Origin: Rugalucina vietnamica
Lineage: Eukaryota > Mollusca > Bivalvia > Lucinida > Lucinidae
Assembly: GCA_964017185.1 (NCBI GenBank)
Contig: OZ024877.1
Span: forward strand, 3,388,006-3,452,005
Direction of reading: 5' to 3'
Length of the DNA: 64,000 bases
Below the pieces are notes generated by a model. That model searched no databases, was not told the DNA's origin, and saw only the letters and a list, made by a program, of their open reading frames with translations. The translations under genes were made by a program, and so were the position numbers. Each line of letters starts with the position of its first letter. Position 1 is the stretch's first letter. This document shows positions 54,395-64,000 of the stretch, in pieces.

Positions 54395-54460
54395 CAATGC
54401 AACGCTACAGCCTGCAAAATACGTATCCCCAGTGGTAGTGTCCATAGCCAAATTGGTCAT
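54395..54460 (-). pseudogene. Vestigial duplicate of propeller exon 54156-54366
   Basis: The minus strand reads MTNLAMDTTTGDTYFAGCS, matching S-D-L-A-L-D-T-T-T-G-D-V-Y-F-A-G-Y-S of the intact exon next to it. The frame ends at a stop shortly after, there is no matching end, and the upstream side runs into a stop, so it is probably not spliced. Confidence 0.75.
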
Positions 54461-54604
54461 GTGAACGGATGATACAAAGTAAACTGGATTTTAGCAAAGT
54501 TAGAACCCCTAAGAGCCTACATGATATAAAATCATATTTTGTATCAAGTATAGATACTTTTCAGATATCATACAGCAGATCTTCGTAAATTATATAATTG
54601 AATG

Positions 54605-54730
54605 TAAAAAGGTGCATGTAGGCAATGATCAGAAAAGGCGCAATCAGAAAGAAATTCCCACTCCAAAAAAAAACCGAGGTGGTAAAAACTAAATTAGACA
54701 ATTAGGTACTTATACTTAGAAAACATTTTA
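54605..54730 (-). repeat. Family A, diverged antisense copy
   Basis: GTGCATGTAGGCAATGATCA to ACAATTAGGTACTTATACTT. Confidence 0.82.
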
Positions 54731-55314
54731 TTAAGGAAGATAATGACCCCAAAGGCAATTTTAACGGCTCGATAAGATTTTCTTATTCTTATTTATAGCT
54801 ACTTTAGAATGTTTGTTTTGAACTGAGCAAATAAAAAATGGGGTTCACCGAGTATAATTTTGAGTTGTACCTGTTGAAAGGACGCCCACTGCGTGTGCCG
54901 GAAAAAGCGCTTTCTGCTAGTTGCTATTACAATTTGGCAATGAAAAATGCGAAAAGTACAAGTAGCACTATCCAAATATCATACATTTCAATAATACTAA
55001 ACGTTGTTGAATGGATATAATGAAAATTATCAGGTGCCAGCTTTGCCTTGAAGTGGTATAACTAACAAATATTTGGTAAATTTGTGATTGTTTGTTTATT
55101 TTGTTTTAATCCTCGTTTACGTAGCAAATCCAATATTATTCAAGAACCATCCGATAAATTTCTGCGAAAAAAATCCCGGTTACAGATTCTCTTAAAACAT
55201 GTAATTTGATGAGAAAAAAAACATGTAGTTACCAGAATGAAAAAAATACTACAGACGATTATGTTACCCCCACCAATTTAATTTTGCTTACGCTTTTCGT
55301 AATTTTATTATTAT
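54731..55314. other. Intergenic or intron, nothing recognised
   Basis: No exon or known repeat. Confidence 0.4.
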
Positions 55315-55620
55315 GTGAAGGTACAAGTAGGCAACGATCAGGAAAAGGCGCAATCAGAAAAAGATTCCCACTACAAAACCCGAGGCGGGATAAAAAAAAA
55401 ACAAACTAACAATAAGGTACTAAGGCCATGAATACATTTAGTAAGCCGAATGAGCAGCTATTTCCCAATAGGTGGCCACTCAACTAAAATATTATAACAT
55501 ACATAAGGCGCCAACAGCACAAAAAAATAAACATCAAGACATAAAACAATAAGAACCACAACAGAAGTGTCGCCTTGGAACGATCAGTAATTTAAATCGC
55601 CAGTGTCGGTTTTAAATCGT
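55315..55620 (-). repeat. Family A fragment
   Basis: GTACAAGTAGGCAACGATCA to AGTGTCGCCTTGGAACGATC. Confidence 0.9.
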
Positions 55621-55929
55621 GATGGTGAACCTGAATGTGAAGCGCAAAGTCTCTACATGTATGTTGATATTCAGTAAAAGTTTTAAGCATATGTTTTGCT
55701 TGTTTAATTATATATGCAGCTTTAATCAACACAGTATCGCAAATTTCAAAGTCATGGCGCCAAAAAACGTCGCACGAAATTGACAGAAATTTAACGAAAC
55801 GTCGCCTTTATTATGACGTCATAGGCGTAATTCATAAAAAAAAAACGTCAAATGAAACAGACGCTATAAATAAATAAATTTGCTTTACATAAATTCTCCA
55901 TTTTCAAAATCCGAAGCCAGAGATTCACA

Positions 55930-56275
55930 GCTGAGGGTGAGGTTGTGGCCATGTAAAATCGATTTAAACCCACCAGTAACTTTGTGTTACTGATCGTTCC
56001 AAGTCAATACTTCTGTGGTGGTTCGTTTTGTTTTATGTCTTGGTGTTTAAAATATTTTTGTGCTGTTGGCGCCTTATATATGTTTTCATATTTTTAGAGA
56101 AGTTAATGTAACTGAGTGGCCACCTATTGGGAAAATAGCTGCTCATTCGGCTTACGAAATGTTTTCATGGTATAAGTACCTGATAGTTAGTTTGGTTTTT
56201 TCCCATCTCGGTTTTTGGAGTGGGAATCTTTTTTGTGATTGCGCCTTTTCATGATCTTTGCCTACTTTGTACCTC
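55930..56275 (+). repeat. Family A copy
   Basis: AGCTGAGGGTGAGGTTGTGG to TGATCTTTGCCTACTTTGTA. The stretch 56276-56639 that follows shows nothing recognised. Confidence 0.92.
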
Positions 56276-56904
56276 GCAATAGAGTTTTTTTGCCTGGGTG
56301 TTGGCATTACCATTACATGTAAGCATTGTTAGAATCTGTCGGGGCCTTGTTTGCAATTCCCCACAATGTAAATTATTGCACTTTATCTATATTAGGGTTT
56401 CCTGATGTAGAGATCCACTCTTAAGCAGTTAAAATATCATGTTTGACTAATAAAATAATACTGTTAGATGCTTTTCATTTGAAACATTAGAGTTGATGAT
56501 CTGAAGGTTGACACTGATTTTCAATTTTATGAAAAATCACATGCATGCGTAATTTGAAGGATTACCGCCTGTAGAGTTCGCCTATGAATCAGTTACTTTA
56601 AAGAACGTTGTAACGTGCCCCAGTAATTGTATATTAATGACCGTTTTGTGCTGTTTGAATCTCATGTATGTTTCATACTTTAGTAAGTTCGGGTAACTGA
56701 GTGGCCGCCTATTAGACATTTTTCACTTTTGAACGTAAATTTTGCTGGCGCTTGCGGTTACGACTTTGTGTGTGATGGGCGACGACTCGTGAGGGCATAT
56801 CTGAGACGAAGGCGAGGGGAGATATGAAGAAATTACTTATTCAAAACTACCAACAGCCCACCGGAGGTGTATTAAATGAGATAATCAAAAAACGAAATTG
56901 TCCA

Positions 56905-56985
56905 GGACGCCTAGCTGAATAGTTCAGTAGGTAGAGTGTAAGACATAGAATCGAAAGGTCCTGGGTTCGAGTCCGGGTAGGACAA
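56905..56985 (+). repeat. tRNA-like sequence in the left inverted repeat
   Basis: ATAGTTCAGTAGGTAGAG (A-box side) and GGGTTCGAGTCCGGG (B box with T-arm pairing CCTGG/CCGGG). The anticodon stem and acceptor do not pair well, so it is not a functional tRNA gene. The mirrored copy is at 62601-62690. Confidence 0.75.
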
Positions 56986-57057
56986 AAAATATTTTTCCTT
57001 TTCTTTGTTTCTGCCTTCTTTCGCACCTGTGGCAATAAAGTTTAGAAAACTAAAAAG

Positions 57058-57086
<29 letters not shown>
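57058..57086. repeat. Poly-A run (29 bp)
   Basis: Inside the left arm. The right arm has only a short AAGAAAAAG stretch at the matching place. Confidence 0.95.
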
Positions 57087-57088
<2 letters not shown>

Positions 57089-57377
57089 AAAAAGAAAATA
57101 ATATTTTATCTATTGGCAAATGCAAGAATCACAGAATTCACTGCTGCATTTAATCGTAAGTTTCTGGATTAAACTGTCTAGTGAGAAGGCAGACCGCATG
57201 TATAGGTTTTTATAGGTCTTGATTTTTCACCCATTGAAGCCGATAACTCGATCGTCATTTTCGGCAGAAGAACGGATCAGCGACCGATCCTAACGTCAAC
57301 ATTTATTTCCTGACTGGCTGGAACAGATAATGTGGATAAGCTGACCGCCTGTAATGACTAAAAAAATACGCAAGCGT

Positions 57378-57612
57378 CCCCCGTGGCCGAGCAGTTAAGA
57401 GCGCTATTTCATAGTCACTTAATCATCTCACCGATGTGTCTGGTGTAAGTTCGAGACCCACAATGGCCACATGTGAGACAGGCCAAGTTCTGCTTGTGGG
57501 TGTGCCAGGCGGTTTTTCTCGGGGTACTCCCGTTTTCGCCCCACCTACTATTTGGTGCTTTTCATATGAGCTGAAATAATCTTGAACGGGACGTAAAACT
57601 GAATTTTAACAA
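57378..57612 (+). mobile_element. tRNA-derived SINE, near full length
   Basis: CCCCCGTGGCCGAGCAGTTA (A box), GTGTAAGTTCGAGACCCACA (B box), then GTTCTGCTTGTGGGTGTGCC, a conserved-looking core TTTTTCTCGGGGTACTCCCG and a tail GAACGGGACGTAAAACTGAA. It interrupts the left arm of the 6.16 kb element, so it is younger than it. Confidence 0.88.
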
Positions 57613-58239
57613 ATACACAAGACACCAAATCAAAAAAGTATAGTGTACATGTTCAGATATATGTGTATTATTAGATGTAAAACTACAGTTTCACGTGCTA
57701 TCTCGTGAGCGAACGATGTTTATTTTGTCGATGTCTAGTTTTGAGTCCATTCGACAGTAGGAAGAGCGATGGGGGCAATACCCTACATGTAGCTACAATA
57801 TGCCTAGCCACACAACTGTTTTTGTTTATTATAGACTTTCAACAGTATTTCTGCCATATCGAGTGCGATGGTTACGATGTAGAAAATTAATTTGGCAAGA
57901 CATAAGCTTTCGTTCTGATCCTCATTTATTCTGTGAGATAGTATGCGTGCTGTTTCACCTGGTTGAATTCAAATAAATAAATTAAAATCAAACTAACACA
58001 ATTATATTATTTTCATGAGTTTTTAAAGTGTTTCCGTAGAGGACGCATAGTGTTTCAGTCGCCCCGTAAAGCGGTCGCGCGTCACTTCGCCGCAGTTTAC
58101 TTTTGATGTTCGCCATTTCACATACACGTAGAAGCAATTTTGGACACTACAAAGTGCACAAATTATTCATTTGTTTCACAAATAATGGTGTATACAGTCT
58201 TCACATTGACACATGTGTTTTCTTAAGATTATTGCCTCG

Positions 58240-58430
58240 TGTATTGTCCCTTTTACGTAACAGAATGGACGCTGGTCTTGTTTGGAAAGAGCTAGTAATT
58301 TTGTTTTTTATGCGTGTTGTTAAATTGCTTGTGATGTGTTGCACCGCCATGTCTCTCCCGCCTGGTGTCTATGTTAGGATGGGAAATTTAATTGTATAGA
58401 TTCTTGGTCATTTTATTGTTACTTGATTAC
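58240..58430 (+). repeat. Repeat shared with 12740-12990
   Basis: CGCCTGGTGTCTATGTTAGG and AAATTTAATTG..TAGATTCTTGGTC. Confidence 0.5.
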
Positions 58431-58494
58431 AGATAAGGGTCGGATTGTGCTCATTTCTGATTATGATGATGCGTTTTTATACAATTTTCGGCCC

Positions 58495-58640
58495 GTTCAA
58501 GATTATTTTAGTTCATATGAGACGGGTAAATCAGTAACAGGGGGAAAAGGGGAGAACCCTGAGAAAACGAACTTGCACACTCACAAGCAGAACTTGGTTT
58601 TTGTCACCCGTGATTGTAAGACTGATAAATTGGGCAGCAA
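58495..58640 (-). repeat. SINE fragment, antisense
   Basis: TTCAAGATTATTTTAGTTCA, GGAGAACCCTGAGAAAACGA and CACTCACAAGCAGAACTTGG match the core and tail of 57378-57612; the tRNA head is missing. Confidence 0.72.
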
Positions 58641-59143
58641 CCTACGGCGAAGAGTTCATTGTCTTGGTGTTGGTAGTTGCCAAAACGATATTGCTGCGCT
58701 GAAGGTTGTTTTAATCCATTTTATCACATGTTGTGTGATGTTGCATCAATCTTTGTTGTAAGGACTTTGATTGTATCGCAAGCATATACGATGGTGCTGA
58801 CACTGATAGACAATACCCGAATACACATATACAGTATACCACGCAGACATTTCACGTGTCCATTTACCGACCTTTTATATGTAAACAAACGAACCGCCAT
58901 TCATGATTCTAAAATATATACATGTAACAGGAGAAATTTAATTGTGTTGTGTTTGGCGATTGAAATTTTGTCCTAGGGCCCATCGACAAAACAAAGATCA
59001 TATCAAGCCGGATCAGTTATCAAACCACATTGCTGCTTGGCAAGCCGAATGCAGTTGGTGTTAAGGACATGCCTTCTTTTGTCCTTTTCAACATTTAAGA
59101 GTACGATTTCTATCATGATAAAGTTTATACCGAACCTATTAAG

Positions 59144-59330
59144 CAAGCCTCCATGGTGCAGTGGTTATTTCACGTGCCTTATAAACCAGGGATCGCAGGT
59201 TTGATCCTGGTCTTCTTGAGTCTGTCGGATGAGACTATAAACTGAGGTCTCGTTTCCATATGACCTTTGCTGTTGGATTAACGCTCAAATCAACAAACCG
59301 ATTCAATTTATTATTTATTTAAATTCAGAT
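59144..59330 (+). mobile_element. tRNA-derived SINE, second family
   Basis: CCTCCATGGTGCAGTGGTTA and GGATCGCAGGTTTGATCCTG resemble A and B boxes; then CTTGAGTCTGTCGGATGAGA and a TTATTTATTTAAATT end. Confidence 0.65.
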
Positions 59331-59529
59331 TGAGTAAGAAGCATATGTGCTTATATGCTTGCCCGGTTCCGGACGCAAAGATGGGTCCGTATGAGTAAGG
59401 TTAAGAATGAATAAATTTTGTACAGTGTAGATCTGTCGTCAGCATGTGTAATACATGTGCACTAAAACGGTACCCTGTATCATGACGATATCATTACAAA
59501 ACCTTAACAAGCAAAATACAGTGTGTTTT

Positions 59530-60502
59530 TCTAAGTTGAAAAAAAATGAAAATTTTCAGTTTTGATATTTTCTTATTTGTTCAAAACATATATTGTGGAC
59601 ACATGATAGAACGAATACTCACAATCTATGTTTTCAGAAGCATAGGCAACCTAAGTTGGCAATGTCTTATAATAGGTTAATGTCATCCCTGTGTCATATA
59701 TAGACTTTGTAGATGCTTCATGCCAAGTTTCAAAATCATAGGCCTACTGGTTATGAAGAACATTTTTCAATTAATAGCCATGGCGGCCATTTTGGTCAAG
59801 TTACCTTGACCATTAATACAAACTTCCGTTCCCCTTCCACGAAGTTTGGCTTTGATCGGCCATGCGGTTGCAGAGAAGATGTTAAAATATTATAGTCATA
59901 TACATGTATATATCCCCCAGGCAGGAGCAGACAACCACCTGGGTCTTAATGTTTTCATAAAAATAAATCTGCCCATTTGTATTATCATAGCAAGTTTCCA
60001 CCCATTTAATTACATTTAACTGATTTCTCCATTTAAATGCATGGGCGACCTACATGAAAGTTGATCTTACCTTAAAATAGGTCAAGGTCATCCCAGCGAA
60101 ATGATTTATACAAACTTTGTAGTGCTTTTAATATTGTTTGATGCTTCATGCCATCTGGTTCTGGAGAAGAAAAATTTTAACGGTTTTTGCTATTTATAGC
60201 CAAGGCGGCCATCTTGGTCATGTGACCTGGTCCATTTATGCAAATTTCGTTCCCCCTTCCTAAGAATGCTCCGCAAACAGTTTTAACTTTGATTGGCCAA
60301 GCTGTTTCAGAGAAGAAGATCATGGAAATTGTTGACAGACGACCGTACGGACGGACGACGGGCATGGTCATCCTATAAGCTCACCTTTTGAGCCGAAGGG
60401 CTCATGTGAGCTAAAACTAGGTATACCCCTGCATACTCAAGTTTTGCTTTATAAAAGCGTTGTTCAATGGGGTAAACATGTCACGGACATGTTATCCTGA
60501 TA
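59530..60502 (-). mobile_element. Family D MITE split by a family C element
   Basis: Left remnant 59530-59638 (CACAATCTATGTTTTC, mostly without palindrome arms) and right remnant 60414-60502 (AGGTATACCCCTGCATACTC to GACATGTTATCCTGAT) are the two sides of one D copy in reverse orientation. Confidence 0.75.
59639..60413 (+). repeat. Family C element with terminal hairpin
   Basis: GGCAACCTAAGTTGGCAATG, ATAGCCATGGCGGCCATTTT, AAAATAGGTCAAGGTCATCC, GGCGGCCATCTTGGTCATGT and end hairpin GCTCACCTTTTGAGCCGAAG / GGGCTCATGTGAGC. One and a half units. Confidence 0.85.
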
Positions 60503-61131
60503 AGGATAATAGACCATGCTCGATATTACTTGAAATGTGTCAAAACGTTGTAAGGCGTAGAATAAAAAAAACTGCACATAAAATTAAAGAACAACTAAAT
60601 GTTTCAAATCGTAAATCTTGCCATGTTTACGTGTAAAAAATTGTGTGTTCACGAAAAACACGTGAAATGTAGCTTAACAGAACCAATGTACGTATATACA
60701 TGCACCAGTATGTTAAAAGTCACATGGCGATAACAAATAGTTGATAGTTGCTTTCCCACCAACAGTTATCGTCATATGCAGACGGGATCTCGGTTTATAG
60801 TGTCACCATAAAGCCATGGGCAGCTCAGAATTGAACTAGCGATCCCTAGTTATGCACACGAGTGTCTAAAAAATAACATTCTGCACTGGAAGTTGTTTTA
60901 TTCGCGCCAAGCATTTGTAAGGCCGACTCGCATTGAACGCGTAATGTATCTTTAATGGCAAACATGACGGTTGATGATGCGATTTTGTAAACATGTCGTG
61001 TCAAAGGCCACTTCTGGTTCATTGTTCCATTAGAATCAGACAGTTAAATGGGAAGACAACAATAATCATTGTTACCATTGCATATGATAACATTGTTTAC
61101 GATTTATATCTTTAATTGCTGTCTGGATTGG

Positions 61132-61163
<32 letters not shown>

Positions 61164-61321
61164 TTTTTTTTTTTTGTTTTTTTTTTTTTTTGTTTTCTAC
61201 GCAAGAATATTGTCAAAGACGCGAAAAAAAAAAAATTCCAATAAAAATAGGCGTTTCCTACTCGCGCTCAACCTCCTGAGCTAACGAGTCATATGCTCTT
61301 ATCAAAATCATTTTTTATTAA
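60503..61321. other. Interior of the 6.16 kb element, little recognised
   Basis: A SINE-like scrap at about 60750-60860 (CCAACAGTTATCGTCATATG, GAACTAGCGATCCC). T-rich tract 61137-61191. Confidence 0.45.
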
Positions 61322-61510
61322 GGCTTTATGTCCCAGTCAACATTTTTTTCAGTCATGTCGGGACGGAGCCATCGCTTCCTGGGTTTAACCAGTTAGTAAG
61401 GAGTTAATGTGTCTTGCTCAAGGACACAACACGGTGGCGCCTGTGGGGATCGAACCCAGGACCTCTCGATTCGGAGTCAGACGCCCTACCACTACGCCAC
61501 CGCGCTCCCT
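61322..61510 (-). mobile_element. tRNA-derived SINE, antisense
   Basis: TTTATGTCCCAGTCAACATT tail side, GTCTTGCTCAAGGACACAAC, then antisense B box GGGATCGAACCCAGGACC and A-box side CTACCACTACGCCACCGCGC. Well preserved tRNA head. Confidence 0.85.
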
Positions 61511-61621
61511 AAAATAATTTTGTACCAGTCTTATATCAACTACATGTACGTATTTATTATCGACATGTGATTTTACGAAGCGACTGACTTAACCACTGCG
61601 ACATGAAGTCATCTACGGATT

Positions 61622-61622
<1 letters not shown>

Positions 61623-61699
<77 letters not shown>
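61623..61699. repeat. Compound microsatellite (GCGT)n (GT)n (GA)n
   Basis: GCGT units 61623-61660, GT units to about 61689, GA units to about 61699. Confidence 0.95.
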
Positions 61700-62600
61700 C
61701 TCGCGTAAAGAATATTGTCAGCCTGTTTTAGGGCTAAGCAAGGTACGCGGCAGATTATCATGATTATGAAAAAAACGAACTGTATGTTTCTCAGTCTATA
61801 AATATTCATTTTCTTAAAAATAATATTGTTTTAGTTTGAAGTTTAATTATATTTATTTGAATTCAACCAGATAAACATCACGCATAATTCAAGAGCATAA
61901 ATGAGGATCAGAAAAAAAGCCTTTGACTTTGAAAAAAAAAATCCCAAAAATCGTAATTATCGCATTCAAAATGCTGAAATATTGTGGAAGGTCTACAAAA
62001 CCTCAACTTATTTGTATGGCTATGCAAAATGTAGCTAGGATATCGCACTTATGACTTGCAGATGATTGTCTAATGGACTCAAAACGATACATCAACCAAA
62101 TAAATAACATCAAGATTTCGAGTATCTGTTTGAAATACATGTATAAACATGCCAAAATAAATTATGTTCTCTCACGAGACAGCACGTGGAACTGTAGGTC
62201 TTACACTTAATAAATATACATATATCTTTACATGTACACTATACAGTGTACTATTTGAGCCGCGGAAAACATTTTAAGTCGTTCAGGATGTCTAACTTAT
62301 CCTAGCCACATTATGCCTGTACAAGCCTTCTGTTTATTCATATTTTCATGTCTCCCAGAAAGAAATATTGACGTGAGGATAGATCAGCTCTTATACCAAA
62401 AATACGATCGAGCACCCAATACAAGAGAAAACATACATGGGCTGCCGTCTCAAACTTCAATTCCTTTACGATTTAAGAATTTAATGTAGTAGGGCATTTC
62501 ATGATTCTTGCATTTGCCAAAAAACATAATCAGCTGATAACATATGTTTTATTTCCAAAGCTTTTTTGTCACAAGAGAGACAAATAAAGAAAAGAAAAAG

Positions 62601-62690
62601 GTGATACGTCCGGGACTCGAACCCACGACCTTTCGCTTTCAATCCCAAGCACGCTACCTACTGAGCTACACAGCTACACGTCCTACACTA
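62601..62690 (-). repeat. tRNA-like sequence in the right inverted repeat
   Basis: Antisense GGGACTCGAACCCACGACCT (B box) and CTACCTACTGAGCTACACAG (A-box side). Its antisense reading TAGCTCAGTAGGTAGCGTG is closer to a real tRNA than the left copy. Confidence 0.8.
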
Positions 62691-63109
62691 TTTCATTTTT
62701 TGACTCTCTTATTTAATTCGTCTTCGTCGGCTATTGGTAGTTTTGACTAAGTAATTCTTCATATCGTCCCTCGTCTTCGTCTCAAATATGCCCTCACGAG
62801 TCGTCCCCCATCACACGGAAAGTCATAACCGCAAGCGCCAGCAGCACTTACGTTCAAAAGTGAAAAATGTCTATTGGGAAACTCGGCTTACTATATGTTT
62901 TCCTTGTTATAGTACCTAATCGGGAATTTAGTTTTGGTTCCCACCTCGGTTTTGGGAGTGGGAATTTCTTTCCAATTGCGTCGTTTCCTGATTACTGCCT
63001 ACTTGTACATTTATATATGGGATCTTCGAGCTCAGCAACGACCCCTTTATTTACAAATGGTTGACATGGTCGTTATTAGAAAACAGAGTATAACGAGATC
63101 AATAAAATT

Positions 63110-63380
63110 AAAACTGATATCATTTAAGACCAGTGAACATATGAAAGGGGATGGGTCATATCATGGTTTCGGCTATTTAAGCCTCGTCAGTGACCCTTCA
63201 GATTTGACAACATGGAGCTAAAGGGAATAATTGTAATTTTTGCACCCTTGAACCGGGTAGTATATACAAAGACTAGTATTTTTCAAATGGGGCCAAATAT
63301 ATTAAACGTTGTATGTCAAATGTTGGTTAGAAAATGTATCCTAACCGATGATAATTTTCTGATTTCTCAGATGGATGTTA
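63110..63380 (+). repeat. Family B, longest copy
   Basis: AAACTGATATCATTTAAGAC, GGGGATGGGTCATATCATGG, TTTCGGCTATTTAAGCCTCG, CAGTGACCCTTCAGATTTG, then AAATATATTAAACGTTGTAT and AGAAAATGTATCCTAACCG. In the same orientation as the family A copy that follows. Confidence 0.85.
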
Positions 63381-63449
63381 TACAGGGGGATTTTTTTGGC
63401 TTATGCACTGCGTTTCAAGTATTCAAATACATTAAGGTAAGAGCTGCTC

Positions 63450-64000
63450 GGGCGTAAGACTCGATGATTGCCCCGACATAAAGTTATTCATTTTAGTTGG
63501 TTGGGCCGGAGCTTCTTGTCTGTTGCTTGGCCAACCGGGGTTCAACTGGTGTTTATCTTTTGCTCCGGAGTAAGTAAGTAATTGGAAGCTCAGGGATCTC
63601 CATCGTTGGGCAACTTACTCAATCTGTGAGTCCTTGTTTTTGATTCATTATGTAATTTATCATAATTTATTCGTTTGTCCATGATGATTCATTGACTGGT
63701 TAGAGATTTACTACGAGGACCGAAAAACTAACTAAAAGTTATGAACCATTGCAGAAGCTGAGGGTGAGGTTAGGATCCTGTAAAACCGGTTTAAGCCCGC
63801 CAGTAATTGTATATTACTGATCGTTCCAAGGCGATACTTCTGTGGTGGTTCTTATTGTTTTACATTTTGGTCTTTAAATGTTTTGTGTTGTTGGCGCCTT
63901 CTGTGTGTTATCATATTTTAGTTAAGTTTAGGTAACTGAGTGGCCACCTATTTGGAAAATAGCTGCTCATTCGGCTTACGAAATGTTTTCATGGTATAAG
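63450..64000 (+). mobile_element. Family A, long copy running off the window
   Basis: GCTCGGGCGTAAGACTCGAT (end of the coding part, degraded), GGTTGGGCCGGAGCTTCTTG, CTGATCGTTCCAAGGCGATA, GGTAACTGAGTGGCCACCTA to CATGGTATAAG at 64000. Confidence 0.92.

Larger units (their letters stand above)
56714..62872. mobile_element. 6.16 kb element with ~1.1 kb terminal inverted repeats
   Basis: Ends AGACATTTTTCACTTTTGAA and TTCAAAAGTGAAAAATGTCT, flanked by ATT on both sides (TATT if the terminal base is shared). The arms (56714-58020 and 61805-62872) match, diverged, over their full length: GGCGCTTGCGGTTACGACTT, GGCAAATGCAAGAATCA, CTCGATCGT, AGTGTACATGT, CACGTGCT.TCTCGTGAG and TTGAATTCAAATAAAT. The left arm is longer because of a SINE. 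The interior holds no transposase I can recognise, only other repeats. Superfamily unknown. Confidence 0.85.
56640..63010 (+). repeat. Older family A copy split by the 6.16 kb element
   Basis: Left piece 56640-56713 (TGTGCTGTTTGAATCTCATG to GTGGCCGCCTATT); right piece 62873-63010 (ATTGGGAAACTCGGCTTACT to ACTGCCTACTTGTAC). Together they make one continuous family A 3' end. Confidence 0.85.

Noticed and set aside
56905-56985. Functional tRNA gene
   Set aside because: B box and T arm are good, but acceptor and anticodon stems do not pair, and the sequence is part of a repeated arm. The same applies to 62601-62690 and the SINE heads.
58103-58976. Genes inside the 6.16 kb element (open frames of 98-112 codons)
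   Set aside because: They cross SINE and repeat fragments, overlap one another and show no family pattern.
56714-62872. Polinton/Maverick element
   Set aside because: Ends AG...CT and long inverted repeats fit, but the target duplication is 3-4 bp rather than 6, the size is small, and no integrase, polymerase B or capsid-like frame is visible.
62934-63457. Protein-coding gene from overlapping plus-strand frames
   Set aside because: They run through family A and family B repeats with stops at differing points in each copy.

Overview
The window looks like a gene-poor, repeat-rich stretch of an invertebrate nuclear genome, most probably a bivalve mollusc (inference). Three things point that way: small phase-1 exons separated by kilobase introns, dense interspersed repeats of types I associate with bivalves, and several tRNA-derived SINE pieces. 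I see no bacterial or viral gene organisation and no CRISPR array.

One gene model explains all the convincing coding sequence. It lies on the minus strand, spans at least 251-54366, and is open at both ends. Reading 5' to 3' (high to low coordinates): three exons of a YWTD/NHL-type beta-propeller (54156-54366, 45453-45595, 38977-39136); twelve single-exon six-cysteine sushi (CCP, selectin-type) modules between 32497 and 13776; a second propeller of five exons (4854-5099, 3906-4080, 3230-3390, 2693-2846, 2257-2366); a cysteine-rich exon resembling DUF3011 (673-930); and one more sushi exon (251-433). These 22 exons hold about 4.0 kb of coding sequence, roughly 1,325 residues. Every sushi exon is flanked by phase-1 introns, and both propellers follow the same phase pattern. 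The product would be a large, glycosylated extracellular mosaic protein, probably for adhesion or recognition. No start codon, signal peptide, membrane anchor or stop codon is in the window.

The rest is introns filled with repeats, labelled here as families. A: about 30 pieces of the 3' end of a reverse-transcriptase element; 46620-48260 still carries degenerate RT coding sequence. B: a roughly 200-330 bp repeat that accompanies A. C: about 456 bp units ending in a hairpin that contains GCTCACCTGAGCC. D: a roughly 280 bp MITE with a near-perfect GAACCGCCTCG palindrome at its centre. E: a distant relative of D. F: an inverted-repeat element beginning TTTTCTCCTATA. G: a MITE with GAGAAAACCAACAAT ends.

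Larger mobile structures are a 695 bp element with a TTAA target duplication (31147-31841), a 6.16 kb element with about 1.1 kb inverted ends carrying tRNA-like sequence (56714-62872), and a foldback built from TCCGAATTGACC-like motifs (40608-41320). Several insertions interrupt older repeats, so their order of arrival can be read.

By region: 1-5.1 kb is propeller B, DUF3011 and sushi exons; 5.1-13.7 kb is an intron full of D, G, F and SINE copies; 13.7-17.9 kb is a cluster of sushi exons; 17.9-27.1 kb is a large repeat-filled intron; 27.1-32.5 kb holds more sushi exons and a C array; 32.5-54.4 kb is the spread-out propeller A; 54.4-64 kb has no exon and is dominated by the 6.16 kb element.
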